The position numbers and the translations under genes were made by a program. The notes under the pieces were generated by a model that worked only from the letters and a program-made list of their open reading frames with translations, was not told the origin of the DNA and made no database searches. Below, piece after piece: positions 1-12,338 of a stretch of DNA of 64,000 bases. The number at the start of each line of letters is the position of its first letter. The stretch's first letter is position 1. Origin of the DNA: Lathyrus oleraceus (lineage: Eukaryota; Streptophyta; Magnoliopsida; Fabales; Fabaceae); assembly GCF_024323335.1 (NCBI RefSeq), contig NC_066581.1, forward strand, positions 178,491,330 to 178,555,329, read 5' to 3'.

Positions 1-3000
1 TTAGGCGAAGTATTTCTTGACTGCATCTGTATTCACGGGACGTGGAAGCTCTTCACCATCCATGTTTATAAGAATTAAAGCACCGCCTGAGAAGGCTTTC
101 TTGACAACATAGGGTCCTTCATAGTTAGGAGTCCACTTGCCCCTAGAATCATTGTGAAATAGTATCATCTTCTTGAGCACAAGGTTACCCTCTTTGAATT
201 CTCTCGGCTTAACCTTCCTATCAAATGCCTGCTTCATTCTCTTTTGATATAACTGTCCATGGCACAAGGCAGTCATTCTTTTTTCTTCAATCAAATTCAA
301 CTGATCGTATCTGCTTTGACACCATTCAGCCTCTGACAACTGAGTTTCCATTAGTATCCTCATTGATGGAATTTCAACCTCTATCGGTAACACAGCTTCC
401 ATACCGTATACAAGTGAAAATGGGGTTGCCCCAGTTGATGTACGGACTGATGTTCTATATCCGTGTAGTGCAAAAGGCAGCATTTCATGCCAATCTTTGT
501 AGGTAACAACCATATTTTGAATGATCTTCTTGATATTCTTATTTGCAGCTTCAACTGCCCCATTCATCTTGGGACGGTAAGGAGAAGAGTTGTGATGCTC
601 GATCCTGAAACTTTCACATAATTCATCCATCATTTTGTTGTTCAGATTGGAGCCATTGTCAGTGATGATCTTGTTTGGAATGCCATATCGGCAAATGAGA
701 TTATTTTTGATGAATCTGACCACCACTTGCTTTGTCACCTTTGCATACGAAGCTGCTTCCACCCATTTGGTGAAGTAATCAATTGCCACGAGAATGAAAC
801 GGTGTCCGTTGGAAGCTTTGGGTTCAATCATACCGATCATGTCAATGCCCCACATTGAGAATGGCCAAGGAGCAGAAATCACATTCAAAAAGGTTGGTGG
901 TACATGAACCTTATCAGCGTAGATCTGACATTTGTGACACTTCTTTACAAATTTGCAGCAATCTGATTCCATGGTCAACCAGTAGTAACCAGCTCTCAAC
1001 ATCTTTCTTGACATAGAGTGGCCGTTTGCATGAGTACCAAAGGACCCTTCGTGAAATTCTTTCATCAACATTTCTGCTTCCTTTTTGTCAACACATCTGA
1101 GTAAGACCATGTCATAATTCCTCTTATAGAGCACATTCTGATTAAGGAAGAAACTGCCTGACAATCTTCTCAAAGTCTTTTTATCTTTTTCTGTTGCTCC
1201 AAGAGGATACTCCTGAGTCTGAAGGAAATGCTTGATATCGTGGTACCATGGTTTATCATCAAAACTGGCCTCAGCTGTAAACACATGTGCTGGTCTATCA
1301 AGTCGCTTGATCACAATTCTGGGTACTTCGTTTGGAAACCCCACTTGATACATTGAAGACAACGTAGCTAGAGCATCCGCCATATGATTCTCATCCCGAG
1401 GAATGTGATGCAATTCAACCTTGGTGAAGAAAGTCAACAATCTTCTTGCATAGTCTTTGTATGGGATCAAGCCAGGGTGGCGTGTTTCCCATTCTCCTTT
1501 GATCTGATTGATAACTAACGCTGAGTCACCATAAACAGTAAGATTTTTGATGCGGAGGTCAATGGCTTCTTCAAGACCCATGATACAGGCTTCATATTCA
1601 GCAATGTTGTTTGTACATTCAAAGCAAATTCTTGCCACGAAAGGAATATGAGAACCTTCTGGAGTGATAATGACTGCACCTACTCCATGTCCATAAACGT
1701 TGGAAGCTCCATCAAATATTAAACCCCATTGTGAATCTGGTTCAGGTCCTTCTTCAGGAAGTGGCTCTTTACAATCTCTGGATTTTAGGAACATGACATC
1801 TTCATCAGGAAACTCATCCTCATTATCATCGTGATCTTCAACGGGTTGGTGAGCAAGGTACTCAGCCAACACACTGCTCTTGATAGCTTTCTGGGTATGA
1901 TACTCAATGTCGTATTCTGATAACAGCATCTGCCATCTTGCAATCTTACCAGTGAGTGCAGGCTTCTCAAAAATGTACTTGATTGGATCCATTTTGGATA
2001 TCAACCAAGTGGTGTGACTTAACATATACTGCCTCAATCTCTTAGCAGCCCAAGCCAATGCACAACATGTCTTCTCGAGTAAGGAGTATCGTGATTCACA
2101 GTCAGTAAATTTCTTGCTTAAGTAGTAAATGGCATGCTCTTTCTTTCCAGTTTCGTCTTGTTTACCCAGAATACAGCCCATAGAATTCTCAAGCACTGTC
2201 AAATACATAACCAACGGTCTTCCAGCAACAGGTGGTAACAAGATAGGAGGCTCCATGAGGTACTCTTTGATACTGTCAAATGCTTTCTGACAATCCTCTG
2301 TCCAAACACAATTCTGACTCTTTCTCAGTAATTTGAAGATAGGTTCACAAGTGGCAGTCATGTGAGAAATAAACCGGGATATGTAATTCAATCGTCCTAG
2401 AAAACCTCTCACTTGCCTTTCTGTTTTTGGTGCGGGCATCTCTTGGATAGCTTTTACTTTATCTGGATCAACTTCAATGCCTTTTTGGCTGACAATGAAG
2501 CCCAAGAGTTTACCTGACCTGACGCCAAATGTGCATTTGTTCGGATTGAGGCGAAGATGGAACTTCCTCAATCGTTGAAACAGCTTCAATAGATCTACTA
2601 AGTGACCTTCTTCTGAACGAGACTTCGCGATCATGTCATCCACATAAACCTCAATCTCTTTGTGCATCATGTCGTGAAAGAGCGTTGTCATGGCTCGCTG
2701 GTAAGTAGCACGTGCGTTCTTCAACCCAAACGGCATCACTTGATAACAGAATGTTCCCCATGGTGTTATGAATGTAGTTTTTTCCATGTCTTCGGGAGCC
2801 ATTTTGATCTGGTTATACCCGGAGAATCCGTCCATGAAGGAGAATATGTCAAACTTTGTTGTATTGTCTACCAACATGTCAATGTGAGGCAGGGGGAAAT
2901 CATCCTTTGGGCTTGCTCTATTTAAGTCACGATAGTCGACACACATTCGTACCTTCCCGTCCTTCTTAGGAACTGGCATAATATTTGCTATCCACTCTGG

Positions 3001-3460
3001 ATACACTGAAGTGGCAAGAAAACCAGCATCTATTTGCTTCAGAACTTCTTCTTTAATTTTAACGGCCATATCTGGATATGTTCTTCTTAATTTCTGTTTG
3101 ACCGGTGGACATTCTGGCTTCAAAGGTAGCTTGTGCTCTACGATGTCAGTGTCGAGACCAGGCATATCTTGATAAGACCAAGCAAACACATCTACATACT
3201 CTTTCAACAGGCTGATCAATTGCTCCTTGACCTGTGGGGATAACAATGCTCCAATTTTGACTTCTTTCACATTTTCTTCCGAACCCAAGTTGACTGTTTC
3301 CAAAGGCTCCTTGTATGGCTGAATAGTGTCTTCTTCATTTTCAAGCTGGCGGGCGACCTCTTCTGGAATCTCATCCCACTCTTCCTCTTCAGCTTCGAAT
3401 ACAGAATGTTCAAAGTTGGGAGAGGGCATGATGTCATTGTGTTCAACGGGTTTAAGTAAC
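1..3460 (-). CDS. pol: pol of element A: RT, RNase H, second RNase H, integrase
   Basis: This is the polyprotein part that copies RNA into DNA and integrates it. Residues are numbered from the first open codon near 3,468. RT spans about 120-370, with FMDGF (D213) and YVDD (275-278). A first RNase H-like domain covers about 385-540, but where Ty3 enzymes have an acidic TDAS-like motif this one reads YLTVLENSMG, so it is probably a connection domain. A second RNase H at about 580-705 has a complete acidic set (D586, E624, D648, D698); this dual arrangement is a hallmark of the Tat lineage. Integrase has an HX6H (806, 813) and CX2C (844, 847) zinc site, then D876, D937 and E973, spaced as D,D35E. 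The C-terminal region ends at the stop codon at bases 1-3. No internal stop or frameshift is present. The leftmost in-frame start is TTG, not ATG, which fits expression as a spliced exon rather than a separate gene. Confidence 0.95.
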
Positions 3461-3703
3461 CTGTACAAACAATTGTTTTTAGAGGACTGACCATGACATG
3501 CAAAAATGTGTTCTTTTTAAGGTTTTTTTTTTGTTACCATTTTCCGGAAAAGCTGAAAAGATAAAAGGACACAAGTGTATAGGAACACAAAAGATCTTTT
3601 TCATGGATAGTACGTTTTTGACAAAAGTGCCCATTTTACAAAATTAATGCTTCGCGCTTTGGGCTAAAGCGGAAGATTTTTGAAAACTGAAAAGCTTAAT
3701 TAC
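3461..3703 (-). other. Predicted Ogre-type intron between protease and RT (element A)
   Basis: This 243-bp gap separates the protease and pol frames. On the minus strand a GTAATT donor starts at 3,703, overlapping the protease TAA, and a T-rich tract ending TTTGTACAG gives the acceptor at 3,461. Removing this interval leaves the downstream RT frame in phase with the protease frame. Ogre elements are known to carry an intron here that lets one RNA give either Gag-Pro (unspliced) or Gag-Pro-Pol (spliced). The exact splice sites are my inference. Element B has the same arrangement at 32,365-32,640. Confidence 0.75.
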
Positions 3704-5355
3704 TTTGATATGTGGACACAATGTGGGATGTCAACTGCGGTCCAGTTCTTCATAACTACTCCTGGTGTCACAAATCTGGGGCCTTCGTCTTCTGTCTTTC
3801 CCTCAAAAGTATCCTCCTCAACTGCTACCATGTTGATAAACCCACCGCTGTGAAAGATATCTTTGAAAGGTCGCACCACTGAAGTTTGCACTTGTTTTCC
3901 ATCAACAAAGCCTAATCCTGCATGGTTAACGTTTTCTGGCAACTCTATCACCTTGCCCCACATTTCTGTAGGACCTGTCTTGACAATCTGCTGGGCGTCT
4001 TTGAATGACGCGATTGAACCTTCACTTTTCTTGTAATCATCGATGGTCAGGGCCTGAAATGGAGTTTGAACAGCCGTCTCGTCCACTTCTATCACACTAA
4101 ACGATGAAAGGTGGCTAATCAGCATAGCCTGCTCCCCATTAACCGTCACTATTTGCCCATTCTTGACAAACTTTAACTTTTGGTGTAACGTGGATGTAAT
4201 GGCACCCGCCTCGTGAATCCATGGGCGTCCGAGCAGACAGCTATAAGCTGGCATTATGTCCATAACCTGGAAAGTGATCTGGAATACGTGTGGTCCAATA
4301 CCAATAGGCAAATCAACTTCTCCAATGACTGTTTTTCTTGATCCATCGAACGCTTTCACAATAATTCCACTGTGCCGCATTTGCCCCCCTTTGTACTTTA
4401 GCTTCAACAAGGTAGACTTGGGCATGACATTCAGAGATGAACCGGTGTCAATTAGGATATTAGACAAAGAATCCCCTTGACAATTGGCTGAGATATGGAG
4501 AGCGAAGTTGTGATTCTTTCCTTCTTCTGGCAGTTCTTCATCACAAAAGCCTAAGCCATTGCACGAAGTGATGCTTCCTACAACATTGTTGAACTGCTCT
4601 ACTGTTATATCCTGTTCTACAAAGGCTTGATCAAGCACCTTCAGTAGTGCTTCTCTGTGGACAACTGAGTTCAATAATAAGGACAGGATCGAGATTTTTG
4701 ACGGTGTCTGTAGCAACTGATCTACCACTTTGTAGTCACTGAGCTTGATAATTCTGAGTAGTTCATCTGTTTCTTTGTCAAGGGTTGAATTGCTTGTTTG
4801 CCCTTCTGCTTCTCTTGTCACTGGTACCACGACTACTGGATCTTTCTCAACATTTCTACTTGGGATAACCGGCGGAGCGAACACGCGGCCACTGCGCGTC
4901 ATTCGGCTATTTGCTGCGATATTGGTAACTGAGGCTAAGGTTTTAATCTCGACCTCTTTACCGTTCTCAATAATAGTTGCTGCATAGCGGTAGGGGACCG
5001 CTTTATCTGAAGTGTAAGGCATTGGGCCCGGAGGGCAAATCACCACTGGCTCCCTCGGATGATAAGCTATCTCTACTTTCTCTGGAATGTTGAAGCAAGG
5101 AATGATGACATTCACCTCTTGTTCTTGTGATTCTGGAGAACTCACTTGTCTAGAAATCTGAATCAAACCCTGATCAAGGACTCCTTGCAAATCATCTTGA
5201 ATCTTTCTACAACCTCTTGAATTGACTGAACATGTACCACAGATCTGGTGGTCATGTTGGAATAGACCATGAGCACATAAAACAGAATGAATTTCAACCA
5301 AAGACTGTCGAATCTCCTCTATCTTCGTAACACGTTGTTCATTTGAGACAAACTT
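3700..5355 (-). CDS. pro: Aspartic protease region of element A
   Basis: This long open frame encodes the retroelement aspartic protease and flanking Gag-Pro linker. Numbered from 5,301, the active-site motif is IDTGSSLNVMP with catalytic D285, and LLGRPWIH follows at 356-363, the usual downstream hydrophobic-G motif of retropepsins. A CX2C pair (CGTC, residues 21-24) lies near the N terminus. The frame opens after a TAG at 5,356-5,358 and overlaps the end of gag (stop 5,339-5,341) by 17 bases in a different frame (+1). In element B the equivalent gag and post-gag sequence is in one frame, so the offset here is more likely an indel than a programmed shift, but I cannot exclude the latter. The frame ends at TAA 3,700-3,702, overlapping the predicted intron donor. 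Confidence 0.88.
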   Translation of the reverse strand, partial: KFVSNEQRVTKIEEIRQSLVEIHSVLCAHGLFQHDHQICGTCSVNSRGCRKIQDDLQGVLDQGLIQISRQVSSPESQEQEVNVIIPCFNIPEKVEIAYHPREPVVICPPGPMPYTSDKAVPYRYAATIIENGKEVEIKTLASVTNIAANSRMTRSGRVFAPPVIPSRNVEKDPVVVVPVTREAEGQTSNSTLDKETDELLRIIKLSDYKVVDQLLQTPSKISILSLLLNSVVHREALLKVLDQAFVEQDITVEQFNNVVGSITSCNGLGFCDEELPEEGKNHNFALHISANCQGDSLSNILIDTGSSLNVMPKSTLLKLKYKGGQMRHSGIIVKAFDGSRKTVIGEVDLPIGIGPHVFQITFQVMDIMPAYSCLLGRPWIHEAGAITSTLHQKLKFVKNGQIVTVNGEQAMLISHLSSFSVIEVDETAVQTPFQALTIDDYKKSEGSIASFKDAQQIVKTGPTEMWGKVIELPENVNHAGLGFVDGKQVQTSVVRPFKDIFHSGGFINMVAVEEDTFEGKTEDEGPRFVTPGVVMKNWTAVDIPHCVHISK

Positions 5356-7119
5356 CTATATTGTTCACTGATGAAGGACCATGACTTGGCATTGGATTGT
5401 CCTTCACATTGGGACCCATGCTCTTGAAGGTCAGGATACCTGCTCTTGTCAACTTCTGTACTTCCAACTTTAAAGCAAAATAATTGTCTAAGTCATGACC
5501 TGGAGCATTCTGATGAAAGGGACAGGATACCTCTGGCTTGTACCACCAAGGTAGCACTTCTGGTACAGGAGGTCGTGGTCGTGGTTGCACAAGGTTTTTA
5601 GTGATCAAAGTTGGATACAATTCTGCATATGACATCGGAATTGGATCAAAATTGGTTCTTCTTTGTTGTTGTGGTGGACGTTGTTGTAACTGATGTTGAT
5701 GTTGTTGAGGTTGATGTTGTTGCTGATACTGAGTATTCTGTTGGAAGCGGTTGGTACGCTGCTGAGGGTATTGGACTTGAAATGGAGTGGAAGTGATTAC
5801 TGGAGTCACGACTGCTATATGTTGGTGTTGGGAATGGTAAGGATAATTGATCCTTCTTGGATGATTATAGGACACGGCATTAGTTTCTTGTTCCTTCTTT
5901 TTCATAAAACCGCCGTACCTCTTTTCCCCGCTTGAAGATGAACTTCCTTCTCTAACTAGACGCCCTTCTCGAACTGCTTCCTCTAAACGGACTCCCATGT
6001 TTACCATGTCAGTAAAGTCTGTAGGAGCGCTTGCAATCATCCTCTCGTAATAAAAAGTATCAAGAGTCTTTAAGAACACTTTCGTCATCTCCTTTTCTTC
6101 CATAGGTGGAACAACCTGTGCTGCAATTTCGCGCTACCTTTGCGCGTATTCACGGAATGTCTCCTTTTCTCTTTGTTGCATGGACCTCAACTGATCTCGG
6201 TCTGGCACATTATCCAGGTTGTATTTGTAATGTTTGATAAAGGCCTCGCCTAAATCGTTGAAAGTCTTGATCTGAGAACTGTCTAATCCCATATACCAGC
6301 GTAAAGTTGCACCGGTAAGGCTGTCTTGAAAACAATGAATGAGCATCCTTTGGTCGTTGGTGTACATTGACATCTTTCGCACGTACATAACCAAATGGGT
6401 CTGTGGACAAGAACTTCCTTTGTACTTTTCAAATTCTGGTAGTTTAAATTTTGCTGGCATCCTTACGTCTGGAACCAAACACATATCATTTACATCTCTG
6501 CCAAACAGTTCTTTCCCACGAAGAGCTTTTATCTCTTTTTGTAATTCCGCAAACTGATCCTGGAATTCATCCATTCTATCATTGAGACCAGGATCCTCAC
6601 TTGGGGTAGGGCCGTGATAGACAGGTTCTCCTAGGTGAGGAGTATAGTGAACAACGGGAGGCACATTAGTGAAGACAGGAGCATTTGGTGGAACGAACTC
6701 TTGTTGATATCTATCTTGATTAAGATCCCTAGGTATTTCCCAAGGACGGGATGCTGTGATGGTAACAGAAGTGACTGGGACAGCGTTGATTTCTGAAGCG
6801 ATGACTGTAGTGACGGGTGCTGTTGTTGTCTGATTCTGAATTTGAGGTTGATTCTGTGTCGAAGTCTGTCCTGAATTATGAACTTGAGCCCTAGCCTGGG
6901 CTTCCTCTGCTTGTAGACGGGCGGTTAACATTTGGTTGCGCATCTCTGCTGCCTGTGCTTGCGCCTGGATCTGTGCATCTTGTGCTTCGGCAACCTGAGC
7001 TTGTGCTGTTTGAAGTTGAGCAGCTTGGGCTGCTTGGTTTGCTATCAATGTCTCGACCATAGCAGAAGGCGGTCAACCTGAGCTTTCAATTCTCGGTTCT
7101 CGTTATCTGTTATCTCCAT
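5339..7119 (-). pseudogene. gag: gag of element A, one frameshift and one nonsense codon
   Basis: This is the structural capsid/nucleocapsid protein. The likely start is the ATG at 7,117-7,119 (MEITDNENRELKAQ, a coiled-coil-like N terminus). The frame shifts near 7,065-7,085 and continues from about 7,060 through an A/Q-rich coiled coil. The capsid-type region follows (PAKFKLPEFEKYKG, then the TLRWYMGL region), broken by an in-frame TAG at 6,134-6,136 inside the REYAQR motif. The same frame then resumes. A Q-rich low-complexity stretch (about 5,640-5,780) precedes a zinc-knuckle-like motif CPFHQNAPGHDLDNY. Its final Cys is replaced by Tyr, whereas element B keeps Cys. The frame ends at TGA 5,339-5,341. 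Confidence 0.88.
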
Positions 7120-7355
7120 TCTTCTTTTGTAGTTGGCTCTTGTGTTGTAATTATGCGTCAACTTGAAATGGATCTGCTGGCGGGAAGCAACTGTTAGAAG
7201 ACTGGACCAAGACAGACAACCTGTATGCACGTGATGCATGGATATGCAAAATGAATGATTTTCCAAGGAACTCTAAGTGAAGGAAAAGATAGAATTGCAA
7301 ACATTTTTGATAACAAAACAAAGTTATCAACCCAAAATACAACCAAGAAAACCAT

Positions 7356-8952
7356 TTAAGGACATGTGTCATCAGGACAAGCATAAACAAGTAGGAGTTG
7401 TCCTTCAAGTCTCTCAATTCTTTCTTCATAGGCCTTCTGCATAAAAGCTTTCTCCTTCACCAAACTGTCTACAAGACCTTTCCATGCACCTGAGAACTGT
7501 GGAATCTGGGAGTAATCTGTTGTGCCTGAGGAAAATAAATCCTCTTGCACCCTTGGACGTTTACCTGCATGATCTTCTCCACTCTGCTCCTTTAACTGTC
7601 TCTGAAGTTCTTCATTTTCCATTTCGAGCACCTGGGCCTTATCCTTCCAAGCGTCTCTCTCTTTCTTGACCCTCTCCAAGGTGGCTTGGAGTTCTTCTTT
7701 GTCATCTAGCGGAAGGTAGGGGGTCTTTAACGGAGCGGGTTTGATAGGATCATGATGTGGGTATGGCATTTTCAACTGTATAGCTCTGGCTCTGATCCAC
7801 CGGAGGTACGGCTCATAGGAGGTACAATCTTTCTTACCCAATTCAAGTCTCCCTTTGCGACAAACACGATGCCAAGCTCTTACTACTCTCTCTTTCATGG
7901 TAGGGTCCTCCTCGTTGTCCCTCAAGAAAATACCTTCTAAAAGAATGTTAGGAGGCTTGTCCTTCATAGGGTAACCGAGTTGTCTCCTAGCAAGTACTGG
8001 ATTATAAGAAATGATTCCCTTTGTGCCCATGAGGGGCACATTGGGGAACTCCCCGCAACTATCAATGATCTTCACATCGTCTAAAACTCTACTATACCAT
8101 GCAATATCTGACTGGGTAAGAGACATAATCCTCTGTGACCACTGAAGTCCTGACTTGCGATCCCAAAAAGTAGTTGACTTAGGAAGATGAGAGACAAACC
8201 ATTTGTAGAGTAACGGTATACGACAGACTATGGTTCCTCCTCTTTTGGTAATGGATGGAATGATAGGTGTCTCCGAGAAAAGTTGGAACAGGATTACCAC
8301 TTAGGAAGATGCGTATAGCATATGAATCCACAAAACCGTCAATATTAGGAAATAGTAACAAACCGTAGATCAACAAGGCGAACAGATGCTCCACAATAAT
8401 ATCACAACCTTGACTGGCAAAATAAGAAACCTTCCCCATTAAGAACTTGGCAGTGAAACCTGGAAGTCCTCCTTTGGTGGTGAAGTTATTCTTGAATTCT
8501 AACTTCTTCATGTACCACACTTTTGCAAGAGAACTGTGCTCGGGTAACTTTTCTGAACCAGAGAAAGGTACTGTATCAGCAACTGGGATGTGAAGCAATT
8601 GGGCATACTCTTCCAATGTAGGCATGAGTTGATAGTTTGGGAATGTGAAACAGTGATAGACTGGATCATAGAACTGTACTAATGTCTGCAATAACCCTTC
8701 TTCCATCCTAAGTGTCAATAAAGATATAAGTGCCCCATATCTGTCTCTGAAACCAATAGGATCTGCGATCGAAGAAACCAGTTTCTTTAGTTCATCTATC
8801 TTTGGATTGATGAGATTGTACTTTTTCACACTTCTCCGTCCAAAATCCATGTTTCCTGCAATATTTGCAATCCTCACTTTAAGTTCCTTGGAAAAAGGTT
8901 GAAATGATGGGAATGAATGCATGTCATGCATGAATGCAACAAACACAAACAT
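7356..8952 (-). pseudogene. ORF1 of element A (Ogre-type extra ORF), frameshifted
   Basis: Ogre elements carry an extra ORF between the 5' LTR and gag; its role is not established. The N-terminal half runs from an ATG at 8,952 to beyond 8,240 and contains FYDPVYHCFTFPNYQL, LEEYAQLLHIPV and LIYGLLLFPNIDGFVDSYAI. These blocks match the ORF1 of element B (FYDPGLRCFVFPDYLLGP, MEDYASILGI, ILFPNQKNFVDINSIRV). The frame changes near 8,235-8,255 and continues with LLYKWFVSHLP and WYSRVLDDVKIIDSCGEFPNVP. The C terminus is coiled-coil-rich (about 7,400-7,680: repeated E/K/Q heptads). The fold resembles plant mobile-domain-like proteins that retroelements share with host genes; that assignment is from memory and unverified. 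Confidence 0.8.
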
Positions 8953-9558
8953 GGTCAAACAATACAAGGCTCAAAGTTCATCACCAGCATGGAGTTTAGG
9001 ACAAAGCCCCAAGATAAGTTCTAAGGTTCACCTGCCAAACGGGTTCTAAAAGTTCCCAAGGTTATGGATCCTTCTTCGGATAATACCGGGTTAAGCAACT
9101 GCTCGCTTTCCAATATTATTCTCAAAAGAATCTCGCTTGAGTGTGATATCGCGTATCAACCAAACCAGACTTTTGGTCCGAAGTGGTCACCGCATCACAT
9201 CCTAAGTAAGGCCAAGATGGGGTAAAGGTAAACTAAGGTCTTTGGCTTCACGGGCCCGTCGAAAGCAACAATGCCTCACAAATGACTTGTTTAGCACTAT
9301 CACCCTCAAAGAGGCCTCCACCAAGCGGACAAAGGCTCAAGTCAACTCGGTAAGGATTGTCTCCTATCAAGTCAACCTGAATTATCATCCATCCTATCTC
9401 AAATGTGCCCCAAATCTAGGTATAGGATTTATCACAAGTATCCCCCAAAACCCAAAATAACAAACATTACAAAGAACACAATTTAGCAAATATTCACAAA
9501 GCAAACATATAAACAAGCAAAGATAGGCTAAACCCTCAAATAAGTTTAATCATGTTAT
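8953..9558 (-). other. 5' leader of element A between PBS and ORF1
   Basis: About 600 bp of untranslated leader. I see no convincing ORF, no tandem repeat and no RNA gene here. A packaging signal would be expected somewhere in it, but nothing can be assigned by eye. Confidence 0.6.
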
Positions 9559-9575
9559 CCCCAGCAGAGTCGCCA
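9559..9575 (-). promoter_or_regulatory. Primer-binding site of element A (tRNA-Arg type)
   Basis: On the minus strand this reads TGGCGACTCTGCTGGGG, three bases inside the 5' LTR end. It starts with TGG, complementary to a tRNA CCA tail. An identical 17-mer occurs at 37,166-37,182 in element B. Ogre elements are reported to use tRNA-Arg; the tRNA identity is from that knowledge. Confidence 0.9.
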
Positions 9576-10480
9576 TTCTGTCGCGGCGGGATTTTTCACG
9601 AGATTAAGTATTGATTGAACTTAACCCGTTTGAAAAATATTTTAAATGCAAGAGTCGCCACCGTCTTTTATTTTATCCAAAAAGAGGAAGGGAAAAATAA
9701 CGATAAATCCCTTTAGAGTTACGGGTTCGGGGGTTGGTTATGCAAAGGGAAGGTATTAGCACCCTCTACGTCTGTGGTACTCCACAGGAACCTTTTTGCT
9801 TATGTTTATGTGAATGCTTTGCTTTTTTCGCTTTGATCGTTTGGTTGGGGAGATGAGAAAAGAACTTGATTTTATTGTTTTTGGACTCGATAAAGTCGTA
9901 GACTTCATGCCTACGTATCTCCAAGACGCAATGGAGAAATCAAAATCCACGTAGTTCTCCCAAAAGAAAAGGAGAAAATCTGTTTTATTGATTAGATTTG
10001 AACGAGCCTAAACCCTAAAGAAATAAATAAATGGACTCATTACAGGAAAGCCCAAGAGTAAGCTTATGAATGTGTGAAAAGGGTTTCTTAAACGGCGACC
10101 GTTGGAATCGCATCGGGTTTCTCTTTTTTGGATTTTTCGATTTTTTAACATAAAACGTGAACAACACGATTAAACACACAATACAGAAAATAAAAAATGC
10201 GAGAAAGTAAATTATTACAACACAGTTAGCTATGAATAGTTAGTATTACGAATAGATAGTGGAGTTAATCGAGCTGAAACTGAAACGAAACGGTTAGTAA
10301 CAACATAAACAAATATAAAAAAAACAATATAAACATTTACTTTAGACAAAATAAACATTTGATATAAATAAACATTTAATTAAAATAAACATTTAAACAA
10401 ATAATTAATTTAACTAACATTTAAATAAAACATATATGCAAAATAATAATAAAAGATAAACAATATTTCGTAAACAAAAG

Positions 10481-10905
<425 letters not shown>

Positions 10906-11360
10906 GATAAATAATATATTAAAACACATGTCGGCAAGCCGGAACTTTGCCGATTTCAGAGATAAGTGAAGAATATTACCTTGTGTGAAGAGGATGAACT
11001 TCTGTTCGTCCAAATGATCGACCGAAAGCTGGAAACCGTCACCGACGCAGTGCTGGTTGCCCTCGTGAGTACCTGACTTCAACGTCGCTTTTGATCGGTG
11101 AAACGACGCCGGAATGAAATGAACCTTGGATATTTGTGACCTGGACTCAACGAACTTCAAAGATATGAAATCGGTTTTGTGTTTCGGTGAATAATCGGGA
11201 CGATTTTGGGTTACCGAAAATGAAGAATAAGTGAAATACGGTAATGCTTTTGGAAAAATATTTCTTTTCAATTCTCTGTTTCTCTCACCACACGTTTTTT
11301 TCTTACTGATCCACTTTCTCTTTTTCTTTTCTTACTAACAACATCTATATATATATATAT

Positions 11361-11661
11361 ATTTAGATTACTTAAACAATAAGAAACCTAAAAAATATCT
11401 AACATAAATTAATAATATATATTTAGATTACTTAAACAATAAGAAACCTAAAAAATATCTAACATAAATTAATAATATATATTTAGATTACTTAAACAAT
11501 AAGAAACCTAAAAAATATCTAACATAAATTAATAATATATATTTAGATTACTTAAACAATAAGAAACCTAAAAAATATCTAACATAAATTAATAATATAT
11601 ATTTAGATTACTTAAACAATAAGAAACCTAAAAAAATATCTAACATAAATTAATAATATAA
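11361..11661. repeat. 60-bp minisatellite, five near-identical units, in the LTR of element A
   Basis: Units start at 11,361, 11,421, 11,481, 11,541 and 11,601. Each begins ATTTAGATTACTTAAACAAT and ends in TAATAATATAT. The first four are identical; the last has one extra A in an A-run. Such perfect identity points to recent expansion within the LTR. Confidence 0.97.
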
Positions 11662-12338
11662 TTTATATATTATATAATAATAATAATAATAAACTAATAT
11701 AATATTAATCCTAATTAAATAAACTAATTAACAACTAAACACAATTAATATTAAGCACAAATAATATTAAACGGCACACGATTAAAATACGATAAAATCG
11801 AGCGACACGAACGCGATAAAAACGATGACAATTTGCACAGCAAAATAGACAAATTGATAAAACCAATAAACCAGTAAACCGGTAAACCAGTAAAATCAAC
11901 AACACGACTCATACAGACTCGATTAAATCACACGGCACAACACGTGATTAAATAAACAACCCTAGGCAATAATAAAATCAACACGACATCACGAAAACGC
12001 TGACAAACACAATCACAAATAATCGGACAATACGAAAACTCTAATATATTCGAAATACAGTCAAAATACCGACAAACAAACAATTAAATAGATAAAAACG
12101 CACAAAACCTAATCGAAGCGATGCTACGCACAAAAGAGATAAGCGAGATAAATACGAGGCAACGATATCGGCCAGGTTTTGCTAAAACAACGAAATACAA
12201 CACGGTAAGCAACAAAAACACACAAAACCTAATCAAACCAGTTGTCACGCGAAGTTTAAGAAATTGAGATGAATACGAGACAACGAGATTAATCAAGATG
12301 TGGTCAACAAAGCCAAAGTCAAATTTTGGGGTGCGACA

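Noticed and set aside
5339..5355. Programmed +1 frameshift between gag and protease in element A.
   Set aside because: The overlap is only 17 bases, there is no clear slippery site, and element B has the matching region in one frame. An indel is simpler.
10903..11271. A 122-residue minus-strand ORF in the LTR of element A.
   Set aside because: It has no recognisable domain and lies between microsatellites inside an LTR.
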